Notes: generated from the letters alone by a model not told the origin. A stretch of 64,000 bases of DNA from Rossellomorea orangium (GCF_019334305.1 NZ_JAHWGH010000008.1:1-64000), one strand, 5' to 3'. Shown: positions 27,999 through 41,249, counted from the first letter of the stretch. Numbers and translations are program-made.

Positions 27999-30858
27999 GT
28001 TTTTTCAAACAAGTTTACGAAATCAGTTCATCGGGTTGATGAGCGGCTTTATTGTCATCTTTTTCATCGGGGCGGCATTTCTGTACGTATATGATCAGAC
28101 GATTGCCAATGACTATCAGGTACAAAGAGACCGGCTTAACCAGAAAGAAGACGTAGCTGAACAATTGGATAGAGATTTTCAAAAGGCATTCTTTGATGCG
28201 AGGGGATATCTAGCCTTCGACAGAAAGGAATTCAAAGAAAGTATCTTTAATCAAGAGAAAAAAGTGAATGACACGTTGACAAAGCTAAAGGCATTGCAAA
28301 CGGAACCTGAAGATCTCCTCTTCGTGAAAGATGTGGAGGAGTTTTCCGACCTCTATTTTAAGGAAATGGTCCCACCTGTCATTGAGAGTTTTGAAAAGGG
28401 CGATATAGAGGCTGTAAAAGAGGCTTCTGCGAGTGGTGCCACAGCCACGATCGAAACATTCCAGACCCAGCTGAACGGGTATGCAGACTCTATTGAACAA
28501 AGTAAACGAAATGCTTATGATGAGGTGAAACGAAAAGAGTCTCTAAGTCAGACAGCGTTCATTGTCTTTATCTTTCTGATGCTTCTCGTTCTGATGAGGT
28601 TAATGAGAATGATCGCCAAGCAAATCGGTCAGCCTCTCGATCAAGTGGCTTCTGCAGCAGAGCAAATTGCAGAGAGCGATGCATACCAGAATTGGAACTT
28701 TAACAATAAACGAAAAGATGAAATCGGTAAGATGTCACGGGCCTTCGAAAAGATGATCTATAAAATCCAGGAGAAGGAAGAGCATCTCCTTGCCCAGAAT
28801 GAAGAACTGCAGGCGCAGCAGGATGAGCTGGAATCGCAGCAATCTGAGCTTGAGCACCTCCTGAATATGACGAAGAACAGGGAGGCACAGCTGGAGCGCA
28901 GAAACGAATTCATACATGGTATATCAAGCTCCCTGAACAAGCAAGAGGTACTAGAGAGCATCGTCAAAAGCATGAGTCACGTGATCGGCGCCTCCCGTGG
29001 GATGATTGTCCTTATGGATGAACAAAAGTCCAATGCGTCGTTTGGAATATCCCAAAATGGAGCAGCACAGTTCCTGGCGTATATCTATAACGGAATCCAT
29101 CAGCGATTATTTGATTCAAGAGAGCCCTTCTCCCTCAAAAGGGAAATGACACCATCAGAGAAGGGGTATCACGAAGAAGTGCTGTACTCATATGACTTAT
29201 TTCTGCCTGTCCTTTCAGCTGATCATGAAGTGGAAGCCATCATGGTATTCAGCCGCTTCGGAAATGATTTCAATAAGCAGGAACTGGGTGAGTATGTTAG
29301 CCTGGCAAAACAAATATCCATCTCTTTGCAGAAAATCAGGTTATTTGAAGAAACCGAGGATAACCGCCAACTAACACAAGATATTCTTAATAATATTCAA
29401 GAAGGCATTCAGCTCATTGATAAAGATGGTAATACCCTATTAATGAATACGAAGTTATCTGCTTTGATTTCAGGTGAATTTGATAACCTTCATCAGGTGT
29501 GCTACCAGACCTGGAAAAAGGCACTGATCAACCGGGTTGAAGATAAAGAAAAGCTCGAGGAGTATTACGAAGAGATTGTGAAAAAAGGAAAGACCGGAAA
29601 ACATCTTCTTACCTACCACCTGGCAGACAGCAAAGAAGTTTTCCAAGTATACTCCGAATCTCTCTATCGGGGAGAAGATCAAATCGGCACGATCTTCGTT
29701 CACCGCAATATCACGAAAGAATTCGAAGTCGATCAAATGAAATCAGAGTTTGTGAGTACGGTCAGTCATGAACTCCGCACTCCACTGTCAAGCGTGCTGG
29801 GCTTTACGGAATTGATGCTGACAAAAGATCTAAAACCGGAAAGAACAAAGAAATACTTAACGACAATCTACCAGGAAGCGAAGAGGCTGACGTCACTTAT
29901 CAATGACTTCCTGGATGTCCAGCGTATGGAATCGGGACGCCAGACCTTCGAGAGGAAATTCGAGGATGTCGTACCGATCATGCAGCAGGTGATTGATACA
30001 CAGAAGGTGAATGCTCCCCATCATTCCTTTAACATTGCCAGGGAAACGGACTGTACAATCGTCCTTGGTGATCGGGATAAGCTTGCCCAGGCATTTACCA
30101 ATTTAATCAGCAATGCCATCAAGTACTCACCTGACGGAGGAACCATCACCGTCATGTTCCGTGAAGGGGACGAATGCATCAGCATTGAGATCCGTGATGA
30201 AGGTCTTGGCATTCCTCAGGAAGCCATTCCAAACCTGTTTACCAAGTTCTATCGGGTCGATAATTCCGATCAGAGAAGAATTGGCGGTACCGGATTGGGT
30301 CTGACAATCGTAAAGGAAATCATTGAAACCCATGAAGGGGAAATCACGGTGACATCCGAGGAAGGAAAAGGCAGTGTGTTCACCATCCGCCTGCCGATCG
30401 TGACGATTGAAACCTTCAAAGACGATGAGCATGGCGGCGATGGAATGTATATCATCGTCATTGAAGATGACATCAATCTGGCATCTTTACTCAAAGCCGA
30501 ACTTTCCGACAGTGGCTTCAAGGTGCAGCATACCCCCTCGGGAAGCGAAGCTTTGACCAAAATGAAGGATGAAAAGCCGGATGCCGTCGTTCTGGATATC
30601 ATGCTTGAAGGAAGCATGTCCGGATGGGACGTCCTGGAGGAGATGAAAGGGGATGAACATCTTTCCCAAGTACCGATCATCGTATCCTCGGCTTTGGATG
30701 AGAAAGAAAAAGGACTCACATTGGGAGCCAATGACTATCTTGTGAAACCTTATCATCCAAGCAGACTATCCAAAACCATCCTGCACCTTTTATTGAAAAA
30801 AGGGATGAACGGTGAAATCTTGGTGCCTGTTTGTGAGAAAAAGTCAGGAGAAACATAA
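27982..30858 (+). CDS. hybrid sensor histidine kinase (sensor-HAMP-coiled coil-GAF-PAS-HisKA-HATPase-REC)
   Basis: A 958-residue membrane kinase. Membrane segments at about 16-36 and 190-207 flank a helical extracytoplasmic sensor. HAMP (about 208-262), a Gln/Glu-rich coiled coil (263-308), GAF-like (320-455) and PAS-like (466-580) domains follow. HisKA has His596 in TVSHELRTPL; the ATPase domain has IRDEGLGIP and GTGLGLTIVKEI. A C-terminal receiver (from about 818) has Asp872 in VVLDIMLEGSMSGWD. The His-Asp pair can feed an Hpt such as that of the cyclase at 20348. Last gene of the operon, overlapping the receiver gene and followed by a terminator. Signal unknown. Confidence 0.92.
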   Translation: MKKINEFFQTSLRNQFIGLMSGFIVIFFIGAAFLYVYDQTIANDYQVQRDRLNQKEDVAEQLDRDFQKAFFDARGYLAFDRKEFKESIFNQEKKVNDTLTKLKALQTEPEDLLFVKDVEEFSDLYFKEMVPPVIESFEKGDIEAVKEASASGATATIETFQTQLNGYADSIEQSKRNAYDEVKRKESLSQTAFIVFIFLMLLVLMRLMRMIAKQIGQPLDQVASAAEQIAESDAYQNWNFNNKRKDEIGKMSRAFEKMIYKIQEKEEHLLAQNEELQAQQDELESQQSELEHLLNMTKNREAQLERRNEFIHGISSSLNKQEVLESIVKSMSHVIGASRGMIVLMDEQKSNASFGISQNGAAQFLAYIYNGIHQRLFDSREPFSLKREMTPSEKGYHEEVLYSYDLFLPVLSADHEVEAIMVFSRFGNDFNKQELGEYVSLAKQISISLQKIRLFEETEDNRQLTQDILNNIQEGIQLIDKDGNTLLMNTKLSALISGEFDNLHQVCYQTWKKALINRVEDKEKLEEYYEEIVKKGKTGKHLLTYHLADSKEVFQVYSESLYRGEDQIGTIFVHRNITKEFEVDQMKSEFVSTVSHELRTPLSSVLGFTELMLTKDLKPERTKKYLTTIYQEAKRLTSLINDFLDVQRMESGRQTFERKFEDVVPIMQQVIDTQKVNAPHHSFNIARETDCTIVLGDRDKLAQAFTNLISNAIKYSPDGGTITVMFREGDECISIEIRDEGLGIPQEAIPNLFTKFYRVDNSDQRRIGGTGLGLTIVKEIIETHEGEITVTSEEGKGSVFTIRLPIVTIETFKDDEHGGDGMYIIVIEDDINLASLLKAELSDSGFKVQHTPSGSEALTKMKDEKPDAVVLDIMLEGSMSGWDVLEEMKGDEHLSQVPIIVSSALDEKEKGLTLGANDYLVKPYHPSRLSKTILHLLLKKGMNGEILVPVCEKKSGET

Positions 30859-30860
30859 AA

Positions 30861-30897
30861 GAGGGAGGCTTCCATCGAAAGAAGCCTCTTCTTTATT
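30861..30897 (+). terminator. terminator of the GGDEF-GT2-kinase operon
   Basis: GAGGCTT and AAGCCTC pair around a short loop, followed by a T-rich stretch, directly after the kinase stop codon. Confidence 0.8.
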
Positions 30898-30911
30898 TAG
30901 TGTTGATTGCC

Positions 30912-30948
30912 AAAAAAAGCCCTTCGCGACCAGTCGCGAAGGGCTTTA
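30912..30948 (-). terminator. terminator of clpP
   Basis: On the minus strand AAAGCCCTTCGCGAC pairs with GTCGCGAAGGGCTTT and is followed by a T-run, a few bases after the clpP stop. Confidence 0.93.
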
Positions 30949-30954
30949 AAGTAC

Positions 30955-31551
30955 TTATTTATTGTTCATTTCGTTACGAGTGATGATGCGGTCGATCAAA
31001 CCATATTCAAGCGCTCTTTCCGCTGTCATGAAGTTATCGCGATCCGTATCTTTTGAAATCACTTCAAGTGGTTGACCAGTGCGATCAGCCAGGATTTGGT
31101 TTAGTTTCTCACGAAGGAATAGAATACGCTTCGCAGCGATTTCGATTTCAGTCGCCTGACCTTGAGCTCCACCAAGTGGTTGGTGAATCATGACTTCAGC
31201 ATTTGGAAGGGCTAAACGCTTGCCTTTTGCACCTGCTGCAAGAAGGAACGCACCCATTGAAGCCGCCATACCGATACAGATTGTTTGGACATCAGGCTTG
31301 ATGTATTGGATCGTATCATAGATGGCCATACCAGCTGTGATGCTTCCGCCAGGAGAGTTTATGTAGATTGAAATATCCTTCTCCGGGTTTTCAGATTCAA
31401 GGAATAGTAGCTGTGCTACAATGGAGTTCGCCACATTGTCATCGATTCCGCTTCCAAGCATGATGACACGGTCTTTCAATAAACGTGAATAAATGTCATA
31501 GGCACGTTCACCGCGGTTTGTTTGTTCAATTACTGTAGGAATTAAATTCAT
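30955..31551 (-). CDS. clpP: ATP-dependent Clp protease proteolytic subunit
   Basis: Serine protease barrel that works with ClpC, ClpX or ClpE ATPases in protein quality control. The 198-residue product shows catalytic Ser98 in GMAASMGAF and His123 in MIHQPLGG; the third residue, Asp, is in DTDRDNF. AAGGAGG lies upstream of the ATG on the minus strand. The upstream promoter overlaps a CtsR operator, so heat-shock control by CtsR is expected. It converges with the GGDEF operon. Confidence 0.98.
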   Translation of the reverse strand: MNLIPTVIEQTNRGERAYDIYSRLLKDRVIMLGSGIDDNVANSIVAQLLFLESENPEKDISIYINSPGGSITAGMAIYDTIQYIKPDVQTICIGMAASMGAFLLAAGAKGKRLALPNAEVMIHQPLGGAQGQATEIEIAAKRILFLREKLNQILADRTGQPLEVISKDTDRDNFMTAERALEYGLIDRIITRNEMNNK

Positions 31552-31613
31552 CCTCGTTCCTCCTTAGAAATCCTTTTTTATTTGTTAGAATTACTTATTC
31601 ACTTTGTACTGTT

Positions 31614-31643
31614 ATCATACACCCATGGTCAATAAAGGTCAAA
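31614..31643 (-). promoter_or_regulatory. clpP promoter with overlapping CtsR operator
   Basis: On the minus strand TTGACC, a 17-bp spacer and TATGAT form a sigma-A promoter about 60 bp before clpP. On the plus strand the same bases read GGTCAAT-AAA-GGTCAAA at 31627-31643, the direct heptad repeat bound by CtsR (RGTCAAANANRGTCAAA). The operator covers the -35 and part of the spacer. Confidence 0.85.
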
Positions 31644-31805
31644 CTAAACGATTCCTTTATTATCCTGTATATAAATCCTTTCTACATGATACCCATTCAT
31701 TCCTTTTTTAAACGGAACTCAATTTGCAAAGTTTGTTGTTTAAGTGAGTGGGTCAGTTTAGTTCTAGTTTGGATAACTTCGAAAAAGTATAGAGGTAGAA
31801 CGAAG

Positions 31806-31934
31806 ACCGTTCCTTTCCGCTGCAGGCACTTGCTTTCCGCGGGGCGTGAGTTGAGCCTCCTCGGGCTTTGCCCTGTGGGGTCTCAACATTCCCGCTTTTC
31901 CCGCAGGAGTCAAGTGCCTTCCGCTGCAATCCAC
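31806..31934 (-). repeat. ~125-bp palindromic intergenic element, copy A
   Basis: Same family as 33324-33447 and 43311-43437, in the opposite orientation. It has inverted ends (CCGCTGCAGGCACTTG / CAAGTGCC...CCGCTGCA) and internal blocks GAGCCTCCTCGGGC and GGGGTCTCAAC. No open reading frame of its own; an 87-codon frame running through it is accidental. It sits between clpP and the tRNA gene; the remainder of that 575-bp gap holds only the two promoters. Confidence 0.88.
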
Positions 31935-32069
31935 TCTGTGGCTCTTTAATAGGCTAGATAAAGAGTGAAACAGATCCTGTTAGGGTTCACTAATTACAAA
32001 TAAATTCCCACTTCACTTTTTAAAAGATATTAATGGATAATCTAAAAAAGACATAAACCAGAATATCTA

Positions 32070-32098
32070 TTGCAAACAAGCAATTTCTACCTTATAAT
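32070..32098 (+). promoter_or_regulatory. promoter of tRNA-Arg
   Basis: TTGCAA, 17-bp spacer, TATAAT, ending 28 bp before the mature tRNA 5' end. Confidence 0.75.
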
Positions 32099-32126
32099 AT
32101 ATATTCGTGACGGTTATTCATTTCTT

Positions 32127-32198
32127 GCCCTCGTGGTGCAACGGATAGCACGTAAGATTCCGGTTCTTAAAATGGGGGTTCGATTCCCTCCGAGGGCG
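32127..32198 (+). tRNA. tRNA-Arg (anticodon CCG)
   Basis: A full cloverleaf: acceptor GCCCTCG/CGAGGGC, D-arm GTGC/GCAC, anticodon stem TAAGA/TCTTA with loop TTCCGGT (anticodon CCG), and a T-arm GGGGG-TTCGATT-CCCTC. The 3' CCA is not encoded. It reads CGG arginine codons. B. subtilis also has a lone tRNA-Arg near clpP. Confidence 0.95.
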
Positions 32199-32215
32199 TA
32201 GTTGAAAGAGTGATG

Positions 32216-32262
32216 TGAAGGTGTTTCTACAAGTTTTTAATTTGTGGAGGCACCTTTTTTCG
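32216..32262 (+). terminator. terminator of tRNA-Arg
   Basis: AAGGTG...CACCTT hairpin followed by six T, about 20 bp after the tRNA. Confidence 0.8.
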
Positions 32263-32578
32263 TTCCTGAGAATAAGGGTATTTATGAAAGGAAATACCAC
32301 GAAATATACTTGGCGTACTTAAAGTTCCTTGTTCTCATAGTAATGGAGATTTCCATCATACATAGAAAAACACCCTTACTACTTTCAAGTGGTATCTAGT
32401 GGTCAAGAAAATATAAAACGATTATTTTACAATTTTATATATTGTATAATTATATTATATTCTTATTTTGAAGAAGTGTGGATCAATTTCCTATATGAAT
32501 TTGAGTCATACACAGTGAAAAGGAAACTCGTTGATATAGCAAAGAAGAACAAATCTTAAACCGGGATGGTGGCTTCGT
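32263..32578. other. AT-rich intergenic region before the exonuclease gene
   Basis: About 315 bp with no gene. Around 32420-32465 the sequence is almost pure A/T (TATATTGTATAATTATATT) and probably holds the promoter, but several overlapping hexamers fit equally badly, so none is called. Confidence 0.5.
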
Positions 32579-33178
32579 ATGAAGGATTTTATAGCTTTTG
32601 ACTTTGAAACGGCTAATCGTGCAAGACACAGTATATGCTCAGTCGGAATGGTATTTGTAGAAAATGGAGAAATTGTCGATTCGATTTATCAATTAATCGA
32701 TCCAGAAGAGAAATTTGACTATTTTAATATCAGAATACATGGAATTCAACCACAAGATGTTGAAGGTGCGATGACGTTCGATGCTTTCTATCATTCTATT
32801 AAGGACAAAATAGAGAATAAGTTAATGATTGCTCATAATCTTTCCTTCGATGGATACGCTTTGAGGGATAATTTAGCTCGTTATGAAATGAAGCCCGTAT
32901 ACAACCAATTTCTCTGCACATATCAAATGTCCAGAAAGATGGTGAAGGGTCTTCCTGCCTACCAGCTATCATCTCTTTGTGCTTATTTTGGAATACAATT
33001 AGATAATCACCATCATGCTGCAGATGATGCTAAAGCATGCGCTCAAATAATGCTAAAGTTAGCAGAAGAGTACAAGATTACAGACTTTGATTCTCTCTAC
33101 AATAAAACTCGAATTAAACCTGGAGAAATATCCGAAGGCATCTATCGCTCTTCATTAGTAAGTAAATCCGCTAAATAA
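32579..33178 (+). CDS. DEDDh 3'-5' exonuclease (DnaQ-like)
   Basis: A 199-residue exonuclease-fold protein. Acidic metal-binding residues are in FDFETAN (Asp8, Glu10), AHNLSFDGYALR (Asp) and HHHAADDAKA (His and Asp). It resembles the epsilon-like exonucleases found singly in Firmicutes; the biological role is unclear. The ribosome binding site is poor (GGGATGGTGG), and codon use is more A/T-rich than its neighbours. It lies between the tRNA-Arg gene and intergenic-element copy B, hinting at acquisition. Confidence 0.85.
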   Translation: MKDFIAFDFETANRARHSICSVGMVFVENGEIVDSIYQLIDPEEKFDYFNIRIHGIQPQDVEGAMTFDAFYHSIKDKIENKLMIAHNLSFDGYALRDNLARYEMKPVYNQFLCTYQMSRKMVKGLPAYQLSSLCAYFGIQLDNHHHAADDAKACAQIMLKLAEEYKITDFDSLYNKTRIKPGEISEGIYRSSLVSKSAK

Positions 33179-33323
33179 CTCAACTTTCCGAGAACCTCTA
33201 TCTTATAGTGATGTTCAATTGAGGCATCCTCCTGTGTCTTTTTCATTAGTAGCTTTTTATTCTATTGAACAAAAATTTAAGAGAATGATGTTGTGATGGA
33301 TGGAGAACACCCACACCACGACA

Positions 33324-33447
33324 GTTGATTAGAGCTGCAGGTGCTCGACTCCTGAGGGAAACGCGGGACAGGTGAGACCCCACAGTCGAAGCCGAGGAGG
33401 CTCACCGCCCGCCCCGCGGAAAGCGAGCACCTGCAGCGGAAATCAAC
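33324..33447 (+). repeat. ~125-bp palindromic intergenic element, copy B
   Basis: Outer arms GTTGATT/AATCAAC and inner arms GCTGCAGGTGCTCG/CGAGCACCTGCAGC are inverted. In between are GTGAGACCCC, GAGGAGGCTCAC and CCCCGCGGAAAGCG. The whole can fold as one branched hairpin. It occupies a third of the 398-bp gap between the exonuclease gene and sigL. Confidence 0.9.
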
Positions 33448-33524
33448 CACTACTCTCTCCGTAAAGTTTTTAAGGAATAAATCATATATATAGTACAAAC
33501 CCACCAACTACCAACGAATTCCCA

Positions 33525-33553
33525 TTAACGAACAACCGATTTTATTGTAGAAT
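33525..33553 (+). promoter_or_regulatory. possible promoter of sigL
   Basis: TTAACG, 17-bp spacer, TAGAAT, about 25 bp before the start codon of sigL. Confidence 0.45.
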
Positions 33554-33576
33554 AGATAAATGGGAGGTTAGTAATC

Positions 33577-34917
33577 ATGAATTTGAAAGCAGGACTATTT
33601 CAAAATCAACAACTAAAACTTCAAATGACACAACAGCTTTCTCAAGCCATCACCATCCTCCAATATTCTACGATGGAATTGAATGCTTATCTAGAAGCTA
33701 AGCAATTAGAGAATCCCCTTATACAATTAGAACCGCCTAAACAAGATCCCCTTCATCAAAGAGAACCTTACTCGTATAAACGAAGCGCCGGACATCGTGA
33801 AAATCCAGTGGATTGGTATGAGTATGTATCCATCCCAAAGAGAACGCTTGCGGATGCGTTATCCGTTCAGATGAATTTGAAATCGCTTACTTCCTTAGAT
33901 CGAAAGGTAATGGAAGAGTTAATATACAGCCTGGATGACAATGGATATTTAAGAGTGGATGAAGACTCCTTCATACAAAAGCATGGTCTGGAAAGGATTC
34001 AACTTGAAAACTATATTAATAGGCTACAGGAATTAGAACCTGCCGGGATAGGGGCGAGATCCCTTCAGGAATGCATTTCCCTTCAGTTGCAGCGAAAAGC
34101 CGATGTTCCCACTCTGGTTACGATGGTTGTAGACAACCATTTCCAAAACTTTGCCGAAAAGAAATGGAAGGCCATTGCAAAGGGTCTGTCGGTTGAGCTG
34201 AAAGACATCCAGAAGGTGGCAGACTTCATCCAGCAGTGCAATCCAAGACCGGGATCGAAATATTCGCAGCATATAGCTGAATACATTATTCCGGAGCTTG
34301 TTGTGAACGTGATCGACGGACATACCGTGGCTGTATCCCTATATGATGGTACAACGGTTAACGTCACATATAATGAAGAGTACACAGAATTCTTAAAGGA
34401 TCATCCGGATCAGGAAGTCCGGTCCTATCTTCAGGAAAAGGAGCAGGATTTTCAGTGGCTGCTGCAAAGCCTGCGTCAGCGGAAGCAGACGATCCTGAAG
34501 GTAGGGAGGATGCTTGCTGAAAAGCAGAAGGACTTTTTCCTTCAAGGGCCTTCCTTTATCCAGCCGTTGACCTTGAAGCAGGTGGCGGATGAAATCGATG
34601 TTCATGAATCTACTATAAGCCGTGCCGTGAAAGGAAAGTATATGCAAACCCCATATGGAATCTTTGAATTGAAGTATTTCTTTACCTCGGCGATTAAATC
34701 GGTCAGGCTCGAGGATTCCGAAGCGGCCTCAGCACGGACGGTGAAAAACGAGCTTCAAAAGCTGATAGAAGAAGAAGATAAGAAAAAGCCATTATCGGAT
34801 CAGAAGATTGTTCATCTATTAATGGATAAAGGATTTGATGTTTCGAGAAGGACGATCGCCAAATACCGGGATCAATTAGGGATTGCTTCTTCGACGTTGA
34901 GGAAGCGGTATGAATAG
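33577..34917 (+). CDS. sigL: RNA polymerase sigma-54 factor
   Basis: Sigma-54 (SigL/RpoN), which drives -24/-12 promoters with enhancer-binding activators; in Bacillus these serve amino acid and fructose catabolism. The 446-residue product has the Gln-rich activator-contact N-terminus (QNQQLKLQMTQQLSQAI), the core-binding and DNA-contact regions, and near the C-terminus the RpoN box SRRTIAKYR, with Ser and Ile replacing Ala and Val of the canonical ARRTVAKYR. GGGAGG precedes the ATG. No sigma-54-dependent activator gene lies in this window. Confidence 0.96.
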   Translation: MNLKAGLFQNQQLKLQMTQQLSQAITILQYSTMELNAYLEAKQLENPLIQLEPPKQDPLHQREPYSYKRSAGHRENPVDWYEYVSIPKRTLADALSVQMNLKSLTSLDRKVMEELIYSLDDNGYLRVDEDSFIQKHGLERIQLENYINRLQELEPAGIGARSLQECISLQLQRKADVPTLVTMVVDNHFQNFAEKKWKAIAKGLSVELKDIQKVADFIQQCNPRPGSKYSQHIAEYIIPELVVNVIDGHTVAVSLYDGTTVNVTYNEEYTEFLKDHPDQEVRSYLQEKEQDFQWLLQSLRQRKQTILKVGRMLAEKQKDFFLQGPSFIQPLTLKQVADEIDVHESTISRAVKGKYMQTPYGIFELKYFFTSAIKSVRLEDSEAASARTVKNELQKLIEEEDKKKPLSDQKIVHLLMDKGFDVSRRTIAKYRDQLGIASSTLRKRYE

Positions 34918-34926
34918 AAATGAATT

Positions 34927-34989
34927 TGTACCAGGTACACCTTAGCCATTCTGTACCTGGTACAAATCAATCATCTTGTACCAGGTACA
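34927..34989. repeat. three TGTACCAGGTACA palindromes
   Basis: TGTACCAGGTACA at 34927-34939 and 34977-34989 and its complement TGTACCTGGTACA at 34952-34964. The first two form a 15-bp hairpin just after sigL. No T-run follows. The spacing is 25 bp in each case. Confidence 0.85.
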
Positions 34990-35041
34990 AGATAACAATC
35001 GAACTGATGCTACCTACAACCCAACAAAGCGAGGCAATAAA

Positions 35042-35287
35042 ATGAAACCAGTCATATTCTATACACGCTCACAATGCGGACTATGCGAAGACGCGAAAAT
35101 CACCTTAAAGCTCCTCCAGGGTGAACTGAACTTTGAAATCCTTGAGAAGGATATCGCGGAAAGTGATGATCTGACCGAACGATTTGGACTGATGATTCCG
35201 GTCGTTGAATTAGACGGGGAGATCCTTCAATATGGGCAAATTGATTATTTTACGCTTAGCAAGCGTTTACATGAAAAAACCCGATAG
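35042..35287 (+). CDS. glutaredoxin-family protein
   Basis: An 81-residue thioredoxin-fold protein with the redox pair in SQCGLC near the N-terminus and the cis-proline loop in MIPVVELDG. ATG 35042 follows GCGAGGC; the reading frame is open back to 34976 but that part is the palindromic repeat. It lies between sigL and cggR. Substrate unknown. Confidence 0.85.
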   Translation: MKPVIFYTRSQCGLCEDAKITLKLLQGELNFEILEKDIAESDDLTERFGLMIPVVELDGEILQYGQIDYFTLSKRLHEKTR

Positions 35288-35294
35288 TTTCTAG

Positions 35295-35323
35295 TTGAAT
35301 TACGATTCATACCCTGATAAAAT
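35295..35323 (+). promoter_or_regulatory. promoter of the cggR-gapA operon
   Basis: TTGAAT, 17-bp spacer, TAAAAT, just upstream of the CggR operator. Confidence 0.72.
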
Positions 35324-35361
35324 AAGTCTTGAAAGCAGGGATGAATTTTTTTTGGAGGTAG

Positions 35362-35397
35362 TGGGACATAATATGTCTATGTGGGACCTTTAAAGTC
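35362..35397 (+). promoter_or_regulatory. CggR operator
   Basis: TGGGAC-N6-TGTC-N4-TGGGAC-N6-AGTC matches the tandem operator known for B. subtilis CggR (CGGGACN6TGTCN4CGGGACN6TGTC), with one changed base in the last half-site and T for C at both starts. It lies downstream of the promoter, where bound CggR blocks elongation until fructose-1,6-bisphosphate releases it. Confidence 0.82.
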
Positions 35398-35434
35398 CAA
35401 CACGCTGATCACTCCATTTGAAGGAGCTTTTATC

Positions 35435-36451
35435 ATGGAATCATTAATTGACATACAAAAGCGATTATTACCTGACCTGCTTGAAGTTATGCAAAAAAGG
35501 CATCAAATTCTTCGTTCCATCCGGTTCATGCAGCCTGTCGGACGCAGAAGTCTTGCTCAGAATATGGGCCTGACCGAACGTGTTCTGAGAAGCGAAGTGG
35601 AGTTCCTGAACAATCAAGATCTCATTGATATCAAAACCTCTGGCATGATTATGACGGCGGATGGTTTAGAGCTTTTAGAAAACCTTGAAAGCATGATGAG
35701 GGAGATATCAGGAATCAACGTTATGGAACAGGAATTAAAATCGTTACTTAATCTTCATGAAATTGTAATCGTTCCGGGGAATAGTGATGAGTCACCTTGG
35801 GTAAAAGAAGAATTAGGGCGTGCAACAGCTTCTAGTATGAAACGCCGACTTAAGGGAAATACTATCATCGCTGTGACTGGGGGTTCGACGATGGCAGCCG
35901 TAGCAGAACGGCTACCCGATTTCTCTGATGATACCTTGTTTGTTCCTGCTCGGGGTGGAATTGGGGAGGATGTCAAGAACCAGGCCAATACCATCTGTGC
36001 CAAGATGGCCGAACATACGGGAACGCGACATCGTGTTTTATATGTGCCGGATCAGGTTAGTAAAGAAGTATACAAATCCTTCTTGAAAGAACCGATGATC
36101 AAAGAGGTACTCAATTTGATCAAATCGGCTAACATGGTTCTCCATGGAATTGGAGATGCTATCACAATGGCAGAAAGACGGAAGACCACGGAAGAGGATT
36201 TTGAGAAGATCACCGGGGGTCATGCTGTCGGGGAAGCGTTTGGTTATTATTTTGACGAAGCGGGTGAAGTGGTACATAAGGTGCCAACGATCGGCCTGCA
36301 ACTTGAAGATTTAAGTCACATCGAACATGTTATTGCCGTCGCCGGCGGCAGCTCGAAGGCGAAAGCGATTCGGGCGTATATGAAGAGTGCTCCCCATAAA
36401 ACCGTGCTCATCACGGATGAAGGAGCAGCGAGATCGCTTTTAAAAGGGTAA
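35435..36451 (+). CDS. cggR: central glycolytic genes regulator
   Basis: SorC/DeoR-type repressor of its own operon, relieved by fructose-1,6-bisphosphate. The 338-residue product has an N-terminal helix-turn-helix (GRRSLAQNMGLTERVLRSEVEFL) and a C-terminal sugar-phosphate-binding domain (VTGGSTMAAVAERL, PARGGIGEDVKNQAN). ATG 35435 follows AAGGAGC at 7 nt; an open extension to 35381 overlaps the operator. In B. subtilis the cggR-gapA mRNA is cleaved near the end of cggR. Confidence 0.95.
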   Translation: MESLIDIQKRLLPDLLEVMQKRHQILRSIRFMQPVGRRSLAQNMGLTERVLRSEVEFLNNQDLIDIKTSGMIMTADGLELLENLESMMREISGINVMEQELKSLLNLHEIVIVPGNSDESPWVKEELGRATASSMKRRLKGNTIIAVTGGSTMAAVAERLPDFSDDTLFVPARGGIGEDVKNQANTICAKMAEHTGTRHRVLYVPDQVSKEVYKSFLKEPMIKEVLNLIKSANMVLHGIGDAITMAERRKTTEEDFEKITGGHAVGEAFGYYFDEAGEVVHKVPTIGLQLEDLSHIEHVIAVAGGSSKAKAIRAYMKSAPHKTVLITDEGAARSLLKG

Positions 36452-36492
36452 GCCCTTTTGAAATATAAAAAAAATCATCCTTAACTATCTAA

Positions 36493-37515
<1,023 letters not shown>

Positions 37516-37599
37516 TCCTTAAAGTTTTGTAAATTGACATCATTAGCATGGTGATTGATGGATAAATTTTGTCCCACCATCTATAATGAAGATGTGATG

Positions 37600-37636
37600 A
37601 AGGGGAGCGGGGAAGATTCCCCTCTCCCTTTTCTTA
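37600..37636 (+). terminator. hairpin between gapA and pgk
   Basis: AAGGGGAGCGGGGAA pairs with TTCCCCTCTCCCTT with one bulge, followed by TTTTCTTATT. It may be a partial terminator that makes gapA more abundant than the downstream genes. A TATAAT at 37582 lies just before it, without a clear -35. Confidence 0.7.
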
Positions 37637-37697
37637 TTGTTGTTTCTATTTTTTTGAAAAAAAGAGTAGAAATTGAAATTCAAAGGAGGCCTTTACG

Positions 37698-41236
<3,539 letters not shown>

Positions 41237-41249
41237 GGAGAGATTCTAA

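Noticed and set aside
31686-31949. 87-codon open frame on the plus strand
   Set aside because: It runs through the palindromic repeat element and has no ribosome binding site.
32118-32300. 60-codon minus-strand frame over the tRNA
   Set aside because: It is the antisense of tRNA-Arg; such frames arise from tRNA sequence.
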